Assembly: GCA_018001935.1 (NCBI GenBank)
Contig: JAGNHB010000011.1
Location: 44,588-108,587, forward strand
Reading direction: 5' to 3'
Length of the DNA stretch: 64,000 nucleotides
Origin: Acidobacteriota bacterium
GTDB lineage: Bacteria; Acidobacteriota; JAAYUB01
Notes under the pieces: model-generated
What the model saw: the letters and a program-made list of their open reading frames with translations, nothing else
Told to the model about the DNA's origin: nothing
The model's database searches: none
In this document: positions 45,002 to 54,380 of the stretch, one piece after another
Layout of the letters: every line of letters begins with the position of its first letter
Numbering within the stretch: position 1 is the first letter of the stretch
Translations under genes and position numbers: made by a program

Positions 45002-46858
45002 TTACTTCGTAGGGACTACAGCCCAATTTCCCCTCGCCGCGGCGACGGAGGCCGTGAACTCCCGGTGCCACTCCAGGAGCAGGACGAGGGCGAAGAGGAG
45101 GCGTTCCCGCTGCAGGCCGGCGTCCAGGTCCTCCTGGATCACCCGCCGCATCTCCTCCCCGTCCAGGCCCGGGAAGGGCCGCGCGGTGCAGTACTCCGCC
45201 GCCCCGCCCGCCTGGCGGAACCAGGTGAAGAGCCACTCCCGCATGGGCAGGACGAACCCCTGTTTGCGCCGCTCGACGATGTCGGCGGGGAGGTAGCGCC
45301 GGGCCGCCTTCTTGAGCTTCGCCTTGAGGGTCTCGCCGTGGACGCGCTTCGCGGCGGCCAGGGCTACCCCCTTCTCCACCACGGCCGGGGCGAGGAAGGG
45401 CGCGCGGCCTTCCAGGGAGTGGGCCATGGTCATCCGGTCGAACTTCACCAGGAGGTCGTCGGGGAGCCAGGAGAGGAGGTCCGCGGCAGCGGCGCGCCCG
45501 AGGGGGTCGGGGGCCTCGTCGATCCGCCCGATGAACCGGGCCTCGTCCAGGTCCGGGGCCTCGACGCCGGGGTCTTCCGTCATGAGCCGGCGCCGGCCCG
45601 CCACGTCGGTGAGGAGGGGGAAGCCCGAGGGGGTCACCGGTTCGGCGTTCTGGATCAGCCGGCTGACGGGGTCGGGGCGGGACGGCCCCCGGCGGACGAG
45701 CTTCAGCCGTTGCTTCCAGGAAAGCACCGGGGAAAAGGGCCGGTAGTAGCGGTAGCCGCCGAAGACCTCGTCGGCCCCCTCGCCGGAGAGGACTACCGTC
45801 AGGTGTTTCCGGGCCTCGCGGGAGAGCCAGTAGACGGGGAGGGTCGCCTGGTCGCCCACCGGCTCGTCCAGGGCGCGGGCGACCTGGGGCAGCAGGTCCA
45901 GGAAGCAGTCCTCGTCGAAGCGGAAGTGGTGGTGAGTGCTGCCGATGTGGCGGGCCACCGCGGCGGCGTGGGCCGACTCGTCCCGCTCGGGGACGGTAAA
46001 CCCCATGGAGAAGGTGGGGATCCCGGGTTGGTGCTTCGCGGCCATGGCGGCCACCAGGGAGCTGTCGAGACCGCCCGACAGGAAGACCCCCACGGGGACG
46101 TCCGCCACCAACCGCGAGGCGGTGGCCTCCTCCAGGCACTCGGCCAGTTCACCCGGGCTGCAGGCCGCCTGCCGGCCCAGGGGGAGTTCGTAGTAGAAGC
46201 GCCGGCTGACGCTGAGGTCCCCCAGATCGACCTCCAGCGCCTCGCCGGGGAGCACCCGTCCGATCTCGTGGAAGAGGGTGCGGCTGCCGAAGACGTAGTG
46301 GAAGGCCAGGTAATAGTCCAGGGCGCGCGGGTCGACGGCGCCGGTGAAGTCGGGGAGGAGGGCCAGCGAGCGGGTGGTGGAGGCGAAGGCGAAGAGGCCC
46401 GGCCACTGGGCCACGAAGAGGGGTTTCTCCCCGAAGCGGTCCCGGGCCAGGTGGAGCCGGCGGTTCCGCCGGTCCAGGATGGCGACGGCGAACATGCCGT
46501 CGAGCCGCCGGAGGAGCCCGTCGAAGCCCCAGGCGGCGAAGCCGTGGGCCAGGACTTCCGTGTCCGAGCGGCTGAGGAAGCCGTAACCCTTTGCCTCCAG
46601 CTCTCGCCGGAGCTGCTTGAAGTTGTAAATCTCCCCGTTCTGGAAGGCCACGATGTTGCGGCCGTTCGAGAAGTGCGGCTGCCACCCCTGCTCCAGGTCG
46701 ATCACCGAGAGCCGCCGCATGCCCAGCTGGACCCCTCCCTCCCGGTACTCCCCCTTGCCGTCGGGGCCCCGGTGCACCATGGCGTCCAGCATGGCGTCCA
46801 GCGCCCCCGGGGGCAGACGGGACGGGTCCAGGGCGGCGAAGCCGGCGATTCCGCACAT
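45002..46858 (-). CDS. asnB: glutamine-hydrolysing asparagine synthetase
   Basis: A 618-residue two-domain enzyme. The class II glutaminase domain begins with MCGIAGF (Cys2 nucleophile), with MVHRGPDGKGEY, RLSVIDL, NGEIYNF and RSDTEVL blocks. The synthetase domain has the pyrophosphate loop SGGLDSS near residue 265 and LSGEGADEVFGGY. It makes Asn from Asp, but homologues in polysaccharide loci can amidate sugar acids or cell-wall precursors. It starts 12 bp after the methyltransferase stop, so it belongs to the polysaccharide operon. Confidence 0.93.
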   Translation of the reverse strand: MCGIAGFAALDPSRLPPGALDAMLDAMVHRGPDGKGEYREGGVQLGMRRLSVIDLEQGWQPHFSNGRNIVAFQNGEIYNFKQLRRELEAKGYGFLSRSDTEVLAHGFAAWGFDGLLRRLDGMFAVAILDRRNRRLHLARDRFGEKPLFVAQWPGLFAFASTTRSLALLPDFTGAVDPRALDYYLAFHYVFGSRTLFHEIGRVLPGEALEVDLGDLSVSRRFYYELPLGRQAACSPGELAECLEEATASRLVADVPVGVFLSGGLDSSLVAAMAAKHQPGIPTFSMGFTVPERDESAHAAAVARHIGSTHHHFRFDEDCFLDLLPQVARALDEPVGDQATLPVYWLSREARKHLTVVLSGEGADEVFGGYRYYRPFSPVLSWKQRLKLVRRGPSRPDPVSRLIQNAEPVTPSGFPLLTDVAGRRRLMTEDPGVEAPDLDEARFIGRIDEAPDPLGRAAAADLLSWLPDDLLVKFDRMTMAHSLEGRAPFLAPAVVEKGVALAAAKRVHGETLKAKLKKAARRYLPADIVERRKQGFVLPMREWLFTWFRQAGGAAEYCTARPFPGLDGEEMRRVIQEDLDAGLQRERLLFALVLLLEWHREFTASVAAARGNWAVVPTK

Positions 46859-46870
46859 GGCGACGTTCCC

Positions 46871-47620
46871 TCAGCGCTGCGGCCGGCAGGGCGGTTCGCC
46901 CGGCCGGGAACACGGGGAGGCACCGGGAGCCGGGAGCTTCCGGAGAACCAGCAGGAGTTCGGTGTGGTTGCGCGAGAGGTTCTCGAGGTCCGCGTGGAGC
47001 CAGTACTGGCAGAGGGAATCGACCCAGACCCGGAAATTCTCCATCTCGAAGACGTGGAAATGGATCTTGTAGTCGATCCGGATCAGCTCCTCGACTCTCT
47101 GGTCGATCTGGTCCTCGGGGGTCCGGTTGACCAGGCGCTCCCACTCCGCGTAGTGCTCGACCCTGGTGCCGCGCCCCCCGTCCAGGGCGTCCGCCAGGAG
47201 GTGGCGGAGCGGGGTGGGGGGGCGGTTGACGTCGAAACAGGACCGCTTGTCCGGGACGGAGTAGAACAGGACACCCTTTTCCCGGATTTTCCGGAGGTGG
47301 GTCCGGAGGGTTCCCGTGGGGTCCATGCAGTGTTCCAGAAAGTGGTTGGCCACGATGAAATCGACGCTCTCGTCCGGGACGGTGGCCATGGTCTCCCCAT
47401 CGTCCACGAGGTCCACCCGGACGACGGACTTCGGGTCGATCTCGGGGTAGGTGGCGCGCAGGGCCGCGTTGTCCTGGTAGTCCAGGTAGCGCACCTCGGT
47501 TTCCCGCTTGCGGGTCTGCAGGGGCGAGTCGAGGGCGCCGATCTCGATCCCCTCGCCCCGAAGAAACTGGTCGGCAACGAGGTTGCGGTACCGCAGCATG
47601 GGTTCCGGGATTCGGTTCAT
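46871..47620 (-). CDS. class I SAM-dependent methyltransferase (polysaccharide locus)
   Basis: A 249-residue protein. GEGIEIGALDSPL is motif I in the form found in many polysaccharide-locus methyltransferases; VRYLDYQD, VDLVDDGETM and VDFIVANHFLEHCMDP follow. The C-terminus is Pro/Cys-rich. It overlaps the glycosyltransferase stop by one base (TGATG) and lies 12 bp before asnB. Methylation of a sugar in the polymer is inferred from position. Confidence 0.87.
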   Translation of the reverse strand: MNRIPEPMLRYRNLVADQFLRGEGIEIGALDSPLQTRKRETEVRYLDYQDNAALRATYPEIDPKSVVRVDLVDDGETMATVPDESVDFIVANHFLEHCMDPTGTLRTHLRKIREKGVLFYSVPDKRSCFDVNRPPTPLRHLLADALDGGRGTRVEHYAEWERLVNRTPEDQIDQRVEELIRIDYKIHFHVFEMENFRVWVDSLCQYWLHADLENLSRNHTELLLVLRKLPAPGASPCSRPGEPPCRPQR

Positions 47621-50600
47621 CAGGCCTCCTGTTCCGGCGAGAAATAGGCTTCCCGGAAGACCCGGGCGTAGGCGTCCACCACCTCGGGGAAATCGGGGAA
47701 GATGGCGTAGAGTTCACGGGAGGCCCGTCCCATGGACTCCCGGAGCGCCGGGTCGCGCAGGAGTCGCTCCAGGGCGCCCGTCAGGCCCGGGATGTTCTCG
47801 GGCGGGTAGTACAGGGCGTTGACGCCCTCGCGCACCTGCTCCGTGATGCCGAAGACCGGGGTGGTCACGATGGGGAGCCCGAAGAACATGGCTTCCATGA
47901 TCACCCGCGGGTAGCTTTCCAGCCGGGAGGTGCAGACGAAGAGGTCGGCGGCCTGGTAGTGGGGCGCCACGTCCTCGGTCTCCCGGACGAGAAGGAACCG
48001 CTCGCGGCGCTCCGGCGGCAGGGCCTCCGCCAGGGCGTGCAGTTCCTTCGCGTAGTCGTTGTCGCGGTCCCCCACCACTACCATCTTGAGTTTCGGCAGA
48101 AGATCCCCGTCGATGGCCTCCAGGGCCCGAACCAGGTCGTGCTGGCCCTTGCGGCGGCAGACCGTCCCCAGGAGCAGGATCGCCGTCTCGTCGGGCGCGA
48201 TGCCGAGTTCGGCCCGCTGGGTCTCCCGGCACGCGCGCGCGGCCTGCTCCGCCAACCGGTCGTTCTTCAGCGCGTTGTGGATCACGGCGAAGTTGTGGCG
48301 GGTGTTGAGGGGCTCGTACCGCTGCCGGGTGGCGTGGGCCACGAACACCACCCGGTAGGGGTAGGGGAAGCAGCCCAGGGCCTCGAGGTTGATGTCCGGG
48401 CCGAAGTGGTTGAAGTAGGTCTGCCAGGGTTCGCTCTCCCGGATGTTCCAGACGGCCGGCAGCGCGGCGTCGCGGGCGGCCGCCATGGCGTAGAACGTCT
48501 GCATGGTGTTGCCGTAGACCAGTTCGGCCCCGCGGCTCCGGATGAGCTTCGCAAACCCGCGGATCGCCTCGCGGTACTCGGGAAGGGTGTAGATGTCCGC
48601 GAGCGGGTGGCGGTCCACGATCACCTCGACCCCGACCCGCTCGTAGTACTCGCGAAGGGGGCCGTCCTCGGGGGAGAAGACCACGGGGTCGAGAACCCCC
48701 TGTTCCTTCAGGGCGGCGGTGACCTCGTACTGGCTGAAGGGGGCGCCCTCCAGGTTCAGGTTGAAACCGCACATGAAGGCGCGGATCGGGCGCGGGGGCG
48801 GACGCAGCACGGCGCACCGGCTCCGGACCTGGAAGCGCTCGTCGCCCAGGGAGAGGTTGGGGTTGTAGTATTGGTCCTGCCGGCCGGCGTACTTGCTCCG
48901 GAAGTAAGCCTCCTCGGCGGGGTGGTCGCCCGAACCGCGGGACGCCCCCTCGTGGTGCCGAAGCTCGGCCTCCGGCACGTAGACGCAGCGGTACCCGGCG
49001 TCCACCAGGCGGTAGCAGTAGTCCACGTCGTTGTAGGCCACGCCCAGCCGCGTCTCGTCGAAACCGCCCATCTCGAGGAAGAGCTTCCGCGGGGTGAGCA
49101 TGCAGGCGGCGGTCACCGCCAGGTAGTTCCGGGAGACCTGGGTGTATGAGAGGTAGCCGTGGTCGGAGGCCGGGAGGAGTTTGAAGGCGGGGCCGGCGAA
49201 ACCGTCGTACAGGCCGTGGACGATCCCCGCGTGCTGAATCCGGCCGTCCGGGAAGATGAGCCGGGCCCCGACGGCGCCCACGCCGGGCTGCCGCGCGTAG
49301 CCGACCATCTGGGTGAGCCAGTCGTCGCGCAGGACCTCGGTGTCGTTGTTGAGAAAGAGCACGAAGTCGTCGTCCACGGCTTCCGCCGTGCGGTTGTTCA
49401 GGTGGGAGAAGTTGAACCCGCCGGCGGGGTTCGGGACCGTCCGGACGCTGACCCGGCTCCCGGGGGCGGTGATCTCCCGGAAGTAGGCGAGGGTCTTCTC
49501 GTCGTCGCTCTCGTTGTCGACGATGATCACCCGGTAGTTGGGGTAGAGGGTCTTCGCCAGGATGGAATCGACGCACCGCCGCAGGTATTTGACCATGTTC
49601 CGGGTCGGGATGAGGATGGCGACCGAGGGGGGGCGGGAGAGTTCGAAGCGGTGCCGGAAAATCCCGACGCCGCACTTCTTCGCCCAGGCGGGTTGGTACG
49701 CCTCGGCTTCCATGCCCCGCCGGTCCAGCGCTTCCTGGACCGCTTTGCGACCGGCCTCGAAGCTGGCGGGCTTGGCGGCGCCGGACGCGGCGGTGGAACC
49801 GGCGCAGATCCGCCAGTGATAGAGCACCCGGGGGACGTGACCGACGTGGCGTGCCCGCTCCGAGGCCCGGAGGGCGAAGTCGTAGTCCTGGGAGCCGTCG
49901 AAGGCGCTGCGGAACCCCCCCGTTTCGCGAAAGAGGGAAGCCCGAACCAGAAAGAAATGGCTGAAGTACATGTAGGAAAGGAGAAGTTCCGGTGACCAGT
50001 CGGGCTTGAACTGGGGCGCCAGGCGCACCCCGCCGGCTCCGGCCTTGTCGTCGTCGGAATAGAGCAGGTCCGTTTCGGGGTGATCGTCCAGGTAGATCAC
50101 CGCTTCGGCCAGGGCGTCCGGCTCGAGGAGGTCGTCCTGGTCGAGGAACAGCAGGTATTCCCCCTTCGCCAGGGCCGCCGCCGAGTTGGTGGCCTCGCTG
50201 ATGTTGCCGTTGACGGGCCGGAACTCCAGTCGGATCCGCGGGTCGCGCTCGGGGAGCCGGCGGAGAAAGCGCTGCAGTTTCCGGTTGGTGCTGGCGTCGT
50301 CGGCGATGCAGAGTTCCCAGTGGTCGTAGACCTGGCCGAGCACGGAACTCACCGCCTCCTCCAGGTGGGCCGGGGAGGCGTTGAAGACCGGCATCAGCAC
50401 GGAAATCAGCGGCCTTTGGCCCAACCGGTCCATCCGGTGGCGGATCTCCTCGCGGCGGCGCCCGTTGCAGCGGTTGTTCTCGACCCAGCACGCGTAGGGG
50501 TCGCGGGGCCGGGGGATCTCGAACCCCGGCGGCACCGTTTCGGTCCCCTTCACCTTCTGGACGGCGAAGGCGTGCCGGAGCATCTTCACGAGTTCGGGGA

Positions 50601-51045
50601 TCTCCCGGGGGCGGGGAAGTCGTTTCCGGGCCCGGACCCAGTTGACGCTCTTCTCCACCACCATCCCGGAAATCCGGCGGTAGTTGCGGATTTTTCCGGA
50701 CAAGGGCAGGTCCGAGACCTCCAGGACCTTTTCAGGGTCCAGCAGTTCCGTTGACCCGTCCTCGAAGCCGAGCCGGAGCCGCAGCGCCCACTTCCCCTTT
50801 CGACGGACCGTCACCGGGCAGGCGAAACCGCTCTCCAGGGAATTCGGCTGGTTCTGGAAGTAGGCCTGCACGTCGGGACGATGCATCCGGACCTGGGCGG
50901 CGAATTCGTCCTTGCCGACGAGCACGCTCATCTCCGCCAGCCGGCGGGTGGGGGAAAAACACCAGCCGGAAACGCGAACCATGTCTCCGACCGCGCAGGT
51001 CCACTCCGTGGGCGTCTCGAGGTTGAACTGGGCGTCTTTTTTCAT
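47620..51045 (-). CDS. multi-domain glycosyltransferase: beta module, GT2, GT2, GT4
   Basis: A 1141-residue protein. Residues 10-115 form a beta-rich module (VRVSGWCFSP...RPDVQAYF). A first GT2 domain starts near residue 215 (PLISVLMPVFNAS, DDAS, LFLDQDDLLEPDAL). A second starts near 480 (VAILIPTRNMVKYLRRCVDSIL, IVDNESDD, LFLNNDTEVL, GGFDE). A GT4 domain occupies about 765-1130 (LLLGTVCRRKGQHDLVRAL, ADLFVCTSRLESYPRVIMEAMFFGLPIV). The enzyme can form up to three linkages, enough for a short repeat unit. It overlaps the coiled-coil gene by four bases (ATGA) and the next methyltransferase by one. Confidence 0.92.
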   Translation of the reverse strand: MKKDAQFNLETPTEWTCAVGDMVRVSGWCFSPTRRLAEMSVLVGKDEFAAQVRMHRPDVQAYFQNQPNSLESGFACPVTVRRKGKWALRLRLGFEDGSTELLDPEKVLEVSDLPLSGKIRNYRRISGMVVEKSVNWVRARKRLPRPREIPELVKMLRHAFAVQKVKGTETVPPGFEIPRPRDPYACWVENNRCNGRRREEIRHRMDRLGQRPLISVLMPVFNASPAHLEEAVSSVLGQVYDHWELCIADDASTNRKLQRFLRRLPERDPRIRLEFRPVNGNISEATNSAAALAKGEYLLFLDQDDLLEPDALAEAVIYLDDHPETDLLYSDDDKAGAGGVRLAPQFKPDWSPELLLSYMYFSHFFLVRASLFRETGGFRSAFDGSQDYDFALRASERARHVGHVPRVLYHWRICAGSTAASGAAKPASFEAGRKAVQEALDRRGMEAEAYQPAWAKKCGVGIFRHRFELSRPPSVAILIPTRNMVKYLRRCVDSILAKTLYPNYRVIIVDNESDDEKTLAYFREITAPGSRVSVRTVPNPAGGFNFSHLNNRTAEAVDDDFVLFLNNDTEVLRDDWLTQMVGYARQPGVGAVGARLIFPDGRIQHAGIVHGLYDGFAGPAFKLLPASDHGYLSYTQVSRNYLAVTAACMLTPRKLFLEMGGFDETRLGVAYNDVDYCYRLVDAGYRCVYVPEAELRHHEGASRGSGDHPAEEAYFRSKYAGRQDQYYNPNLSLGDERFQVRSRCAVLRPPPRPIRAFMCGFNLNLEGAPFSQYEVTAALKEQGVLDPVVFSPEDGPLREYYERVGVEVIVDRHPLADIYTLPEYREAIRGFAKLIRSRGAELVYGNTMQTFYAMAAARDAALPAVWNIRESEPWQTYFNHFGPDINLEALGCFPYPYRVVFVAHATRQRYEPLNTRHNFAVIHNALKNDRLAEQAARACRETQRAELGIAPDETAILLLGTVCRRKGQHDLVRALEAIDGDLLPKLKMVVVGDRDNDYAKELHALAEALPPERRERFLLVRETEDVAPHYQAADLFVCTSRLESYPRVIMEAMFFGLPIVTTPVFGITEQVREGVNALYYPPENIPGLTGALERLLRDPALRESMGRASRELYAIFPDFPEVVDAYARVFREAYFSPEQEA

Positions 51046-54000
51046 GAGCCGTTTCCGTTTGAATGCGGGGATGTGCCTTTCAACCGCCGGATCTCCGCTT
51101 CGGCGAGCTGGAGGCGTGTCCGGAGGTCATCCGCGGCCTTCTCCTGGATGCCGTGGTTGACCCTCGCCAGACGGATCTCCTCCTCGAAGCCCGTGATGGT
51201 CGCCCGGGCCGTCTCGATCTCGTCGAGGCGACCGCCGAGCTCGACCTGCAACGCGCGGGTCTCCGCGTCCCGGAGCGCCTCGTTCTCCCTCGCCCGACGG
51301 ATCTCGTCCTCCAGCAGCCGGATGGATTCCCGGGCCGTTTCGACCTGGGACAGGGCGTCGCTGAGGCCCTCCCGGAGCGCGGCGTTGTCGTGCTCGAGGA
51401 TCACCTGGCTGTCGCGGGCCTGGCGGACCTGGTCCTCGAGGAAGGTGGCCGCCTCGCGGGCCCGGCGGACCTCGCCCTCCAGGAGGGCGGCCGCCTCGCG
51501 GGCGTTTTCGAGCTGGGCCTGGGCGTCGCCGAGGCCCTCCCGGAGCGCGGCGTTGTCACCCTGGAGGGTCTCCTGGCTCTCGCGGGCCTTCTCGAGTTGG
51601 GCCTGGGCGTCGGCAAAGCCTTTCCGAAGATCGGTGTTCTCGTGCTCGAGGATTTCCTGGCTTTCGCGGGCCCGGCGGACCTCGCCCTCGAGGAGGGCGG
51701 CCGCCTCGCGGGCCTTTTCGAGCTGGGCCTGGGCGTCGCCGAGGCCTTTTCGGAGATCGGTGTTCTCGTGCTCGAGGATTTCCTGGCTTTCGCGGGCCTG
51801 GCGGACCTGGCCCTCGAGGAGAGCGACCGCCTCGCGGGCCCTCTCGAGCTGAGCTAGCGCATCGCCGAGGCCCTCCCGGAGGGCGGCGTTTTCGCCCTGG
51901 AGGGTCTCCTGGCTCTCGCGGGCCCGGCGGACCTGGTCCTCGAGGAGGGCGGCCGCCTCGCGGGCCTTTTCGAGCTGGGCCTGGGCGTCGCCGAGGCCTT
52001 TTCGGAGATCGGTGTTCTCGTGCTCGAGAATTTCCTGGCTTTCGCGGGCCTGGCGGACCTGGCCCTCGAGGAGAGCGGCCGCCTCGCGGGCCGTTTCGAG
52101 CTGGGCCTGGGCGTCGCCGAGGCCTTTTCGGAGATCGGTGTTCTCGTGCTCGAGAATTTCCTGGCTTTCGCGGGCCTGGCGGACCTGGCCCTCGAGGAGA
52201 GCGACCGCCTCGCGGGCCCTCTCGAGCTGAGCTAGCGCATCGCCGAGACCCTTCCGGAGCGCGGTGTTTTCGCCCTGGAGGGTCTCCTGGCTCTCGCGGG
52301 CCCGGCGGACCTGGCCCTCGAGAAGGGTGGCCGCCTCGCGGGCGGTTTCGAGCTGGGCGTGGGCGTCGCCGAGGCCTCCCCGGAGGGATGCGTTTTCGCC
52401 CTGGAGGGTGAGTTGGCTGTCGCGGGCCTGGCGGACCTGGCCCTCGAGGAGGGCGGCCGCCTCGCGGGCGGTTTCGAGCTGAGCCTGGGCATCGGCGAGG
52501 CCTTTTCGGAGATCGGTGTTCTCGAACTCGAGGATTTCCTGGCTTTCGCGGGCCCGGCGGACCTGGCCCTCGAGAAGGGCGGCCGCCTCGCGGGCGGTTT
52601 CGAGCTGGGCCTGGGCGTCGCCGAGGCCCTCCCGGAGGGCGGTGTTTTCGCCCTGGAGGGTCTCCTGGCTCTCGCGGGCCCGGCGGACTTGGCCCTCGAG
52701 AAGGGCGGCCGCCTCGCGGGCCGTTTCGAGCTGAGCCAGGGCGTCGCCGAGGCCCTTTCGGAGAGCCGTGTTGTCGCCCTGGAGGGTCTCCTGGCTTTCA
52801 CGGGCCCGGCGGACCTGTTCCTCGAGGAGGGTGGCCGCCTCGCGGGCCGTTTCGAGCTGGGCCAGGGCATCGTCGAAACCCCGGCGGAGAGTGGCGTTTT
52901 CCCCCTTGAGGAGTTTCTGGTTGCTGCGGGATTTCCGAACCTGGTCTTCCAGCAGGGCCGCCGCTTTTCGGGAAGCCCCGACCTGGGCGAGGGCGTCTTC
53001 AAGGCCTTTCCGGAGCGCGGCGTTGTCGTCCTGGAGGATCGCCTGGTTTTCGCGGGCCTTCCGGACCTGGTCCTCGAGGAGGGCGGCCGCTTCGCGGGCC
53101 GCGTCGAGCTGGGCCAGGGAACCCTCGAGGTCCTTTCGGAGGAGGGCGTTCTCGTCCTGGAGGATTCCCTGGTTCTCGCGAGCCTGCCGATTCTGGTCTT
53201 CCAGGAGGGTGGATGCCCTGCGGGACGCCTCGACCTGGGCGAGGGCGTCGACGAGGTCCTTCCGGAGAGCGGCTTTCTCGCGCTTGAGGATATCCTGGTT
53301 GTCGCGGGCTCGCCGGATCTGGTCCTCGAGGAGGGCGGCGGCCTCGCGGGAAGCCTCCACCTGGGCTAGGGCATCCCGGAGGTCCCGCCCGAGGGTGCCC
53401 TCTTCTTCCCTGAGGATGCGCTGGTTCTCGCGGGAGAGCCGGATCTCCTCCTCCAGGAGAACGATCGCCCGGCGGGACGTTCGGATCTGGGACAGAGCGT
53501 CCTTGAGCTCCTTCTTCAATACGGCCCGCTCGTCCTTGAGGATCCGCTGGTTTTCCCGGGAGCGCCGGATCTCCGCCTCCAGGGCCGTGCAGGCCTCGCG
53601 CGAGACGAGAATCTGCTCCCGGCAATCTTCGAGCTCGATCCGGCTCTGGTTGTCGACATCCAGGGCCCACCCGGCGGTCAGGGGCGGCGGTGATGCATCC
53701 GAGCAAACCGCCAGCAGGTACTCGCCCGGCAGTGGACCCGGGTCGTCCTCCGGCCGGCAAAGCCCGTCCTTGCCCCGGATCAGCCGGGTGACCTTCGCGT
53801 CCTCCTCCTGCCGCCAGATCCGGCTGCTGAAGCGCGCGATCTGGTTCCAGGCGGCCACGTGACGGAAGTGCCGGGAGAGGAACCCGTAGAATTCGCCTCC
53901 ATCGAGCTCCAGGAGATGGAAAGGATTGGGCGTTCCCCTCGTCTGGTTGTAAAGCTCCCGTTCCGGTGTGGAGATCACGAGCACGCCTTCCGGCTTGAGG

Positions 54001-54380
54001 ACCCTCCGGACCTCGACCAGGAATGCCGTTTGGGAAGGCCCCGGGAGGTGCTCGAGCGTCTCCAGGGAGACGACCACGTCGAACCGTTCCTTCCCGAAGG
54101 GGAGCCGGGAGATGTCCGCCTGGACGAAAACCAGTTTGCCGTGCCGGTAAGCCTTTCGGGCGCACCGGATCGTTTCGCTGTGATTATCGACGCCGATCAC
54201 CCGCCGGGCGATCCGCGCCAGGCGAAAGGCGCCGTAACCGTCACCGCAGGCGGCATCGAGCACCACGCGGTCCGTGCAGATCCCCTCCAGGGCCAGATAC
54301 CGGTGCCAGTGTTCCACGGCGATCTGGCCGATCATGGAAGGGTGGTAACGCTCCCCGGAAAGTACCGGCCGGGATTTCAA
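51042..54380 (-). CDS. methyltransferase fused to an 850-residue coiled coil of 42-residue repeats (WbdD-like chain-length ruler candidate)
   Basis: A 1112-residue protein. Residues 15-200 are a class I methyltransferase (VVLDAACGDGYGAFRLARIA, VIGVDNH, FDVVVSLETLEHL, LKPEGVLVISTPE). From about residue 255 to 1105 it is continuous heptad coiled coil built of roughly 20 tandem 42-residue repeats (pattern AREAAALLEGQVRRARESQE then ~22 more). Central copies are almost identical. I start at TTG 54380: AAGGAG lies just upstream and the TTG overlaps the stop of the wzt gene (TTGA); GTG 54407 is the longer option. By analogy with WbdD it may methylate the non-reducing end and measure chain length. 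No kinase domain is present. Confidence 0.88.
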   Translation of the reverse strand: MKSRPVLSGERYHPSMIGQIAVEHWHRYLALEGICTDRVVLDAACGDGYGAFRLARIARRVIGVDNHSETIRCARKAYRHGKLVFVQADISRLPFGKERFDVVVSLETLEHLPGPSQTAFLVEVRRVLKPEGVLVISTPERELYNQTRGTPNPFHLLELDGGEFYGFLSRHFRHVAAWNQIARFSSRIWRQEEDAKVTRLIRGKDGLCRPEDDPGPLPGEYLLAVCSDASPPPLTAGWALDVDNQSRIELEDCREQILVSREACTALEAEIRRSRENQRILKDERAVLKKELKDALSQIRTSRRAIVLLEEEIRLSRENQRILREEEGTLGRDLRDALAQVEASREAAALLEDQIRRARDNQDILKREKAALRKDLVDALAQVEASRRASTLLEDQNRQARENQGILQDENALLRKDLEGSLAQLDAAREAAALLEDQVRKARENQAILQDDNAALRKGLEDALAQVGASRKAAALLEDQVRKSRSNQKLLKGENATLRRGFDDALAQLETAREAATLLEEQVRRARESQETLQGDNTALRKGLGDALAQLETAREAAALLEGQVRRARESQETLQGENTALREGLGDAQAQLETAREAAALLEGQVRRARESQEILEFENTDLRKGLADAQAQLETAREAAALLEGQVRQARDSQLTLQGENASLRGGLGDAHAQLETAREAATLLEGQVRRARESQETLQGENTALRKGLGDALAQLERAREAVALLEGQVRQARESQEILEHENTDLRKGLGDAQAQLETAREAAALLEGQVRQARESQEILEHENTDLRKGLGDAQAQLEKAREAAALLEDQVRRARESQETLQGENAALREGLGDALAQLERAREAVALLEGQVRQARESQEILEHENTDLRKGLGDAQAQLEKAREAAALLEGEVRRARESQEILEHENTDLRKGFADAQAQLEKARESQETLQGDNAALREGLGDAQAQLENAREAAALLEGEVRRAREAATFLEDQVRQARDSQVILEHDNAALREGLSDALSQVETARESIRLLEDEIRRARENEALRDAETRALQVELGGRLDEIETARATITGFEEEIRLARVNHGIQEKAADDLRTRLQLAEAEIRRLKGTSPHSNGNGS
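51070..53610 (-). repeat. 126-bp tandem DNA repeats encoding the coiled coil
   Basis: About 20 copies of a 126-bp (42-codon) unit. Outer copies are diverged; the inner ten (roughly 51660-52880) are nearly identical in DNA as well as protein, including shared runs such as CTCGCGGGCCCGGCGGACCT. One copy near 51490-51600 is shortened and another carries a 14-codon insertion, both in frame. Confidence 0.9.

Noticed and set aside
44981..47647. Plus-strand ORF of 888 codons opposite asnB and the methyltransferase
   Set aside because: Shadow of two well-supported genes.
51063..53862. Several plus-strand ORFs with regular repeats opposite the coiled-coil gene
   Set aside because: They mirror the 126-bp repeats of the real gene. 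Only the minus-strand frame gives a heptad pattern, a methyltransferase start and operon overlaps.
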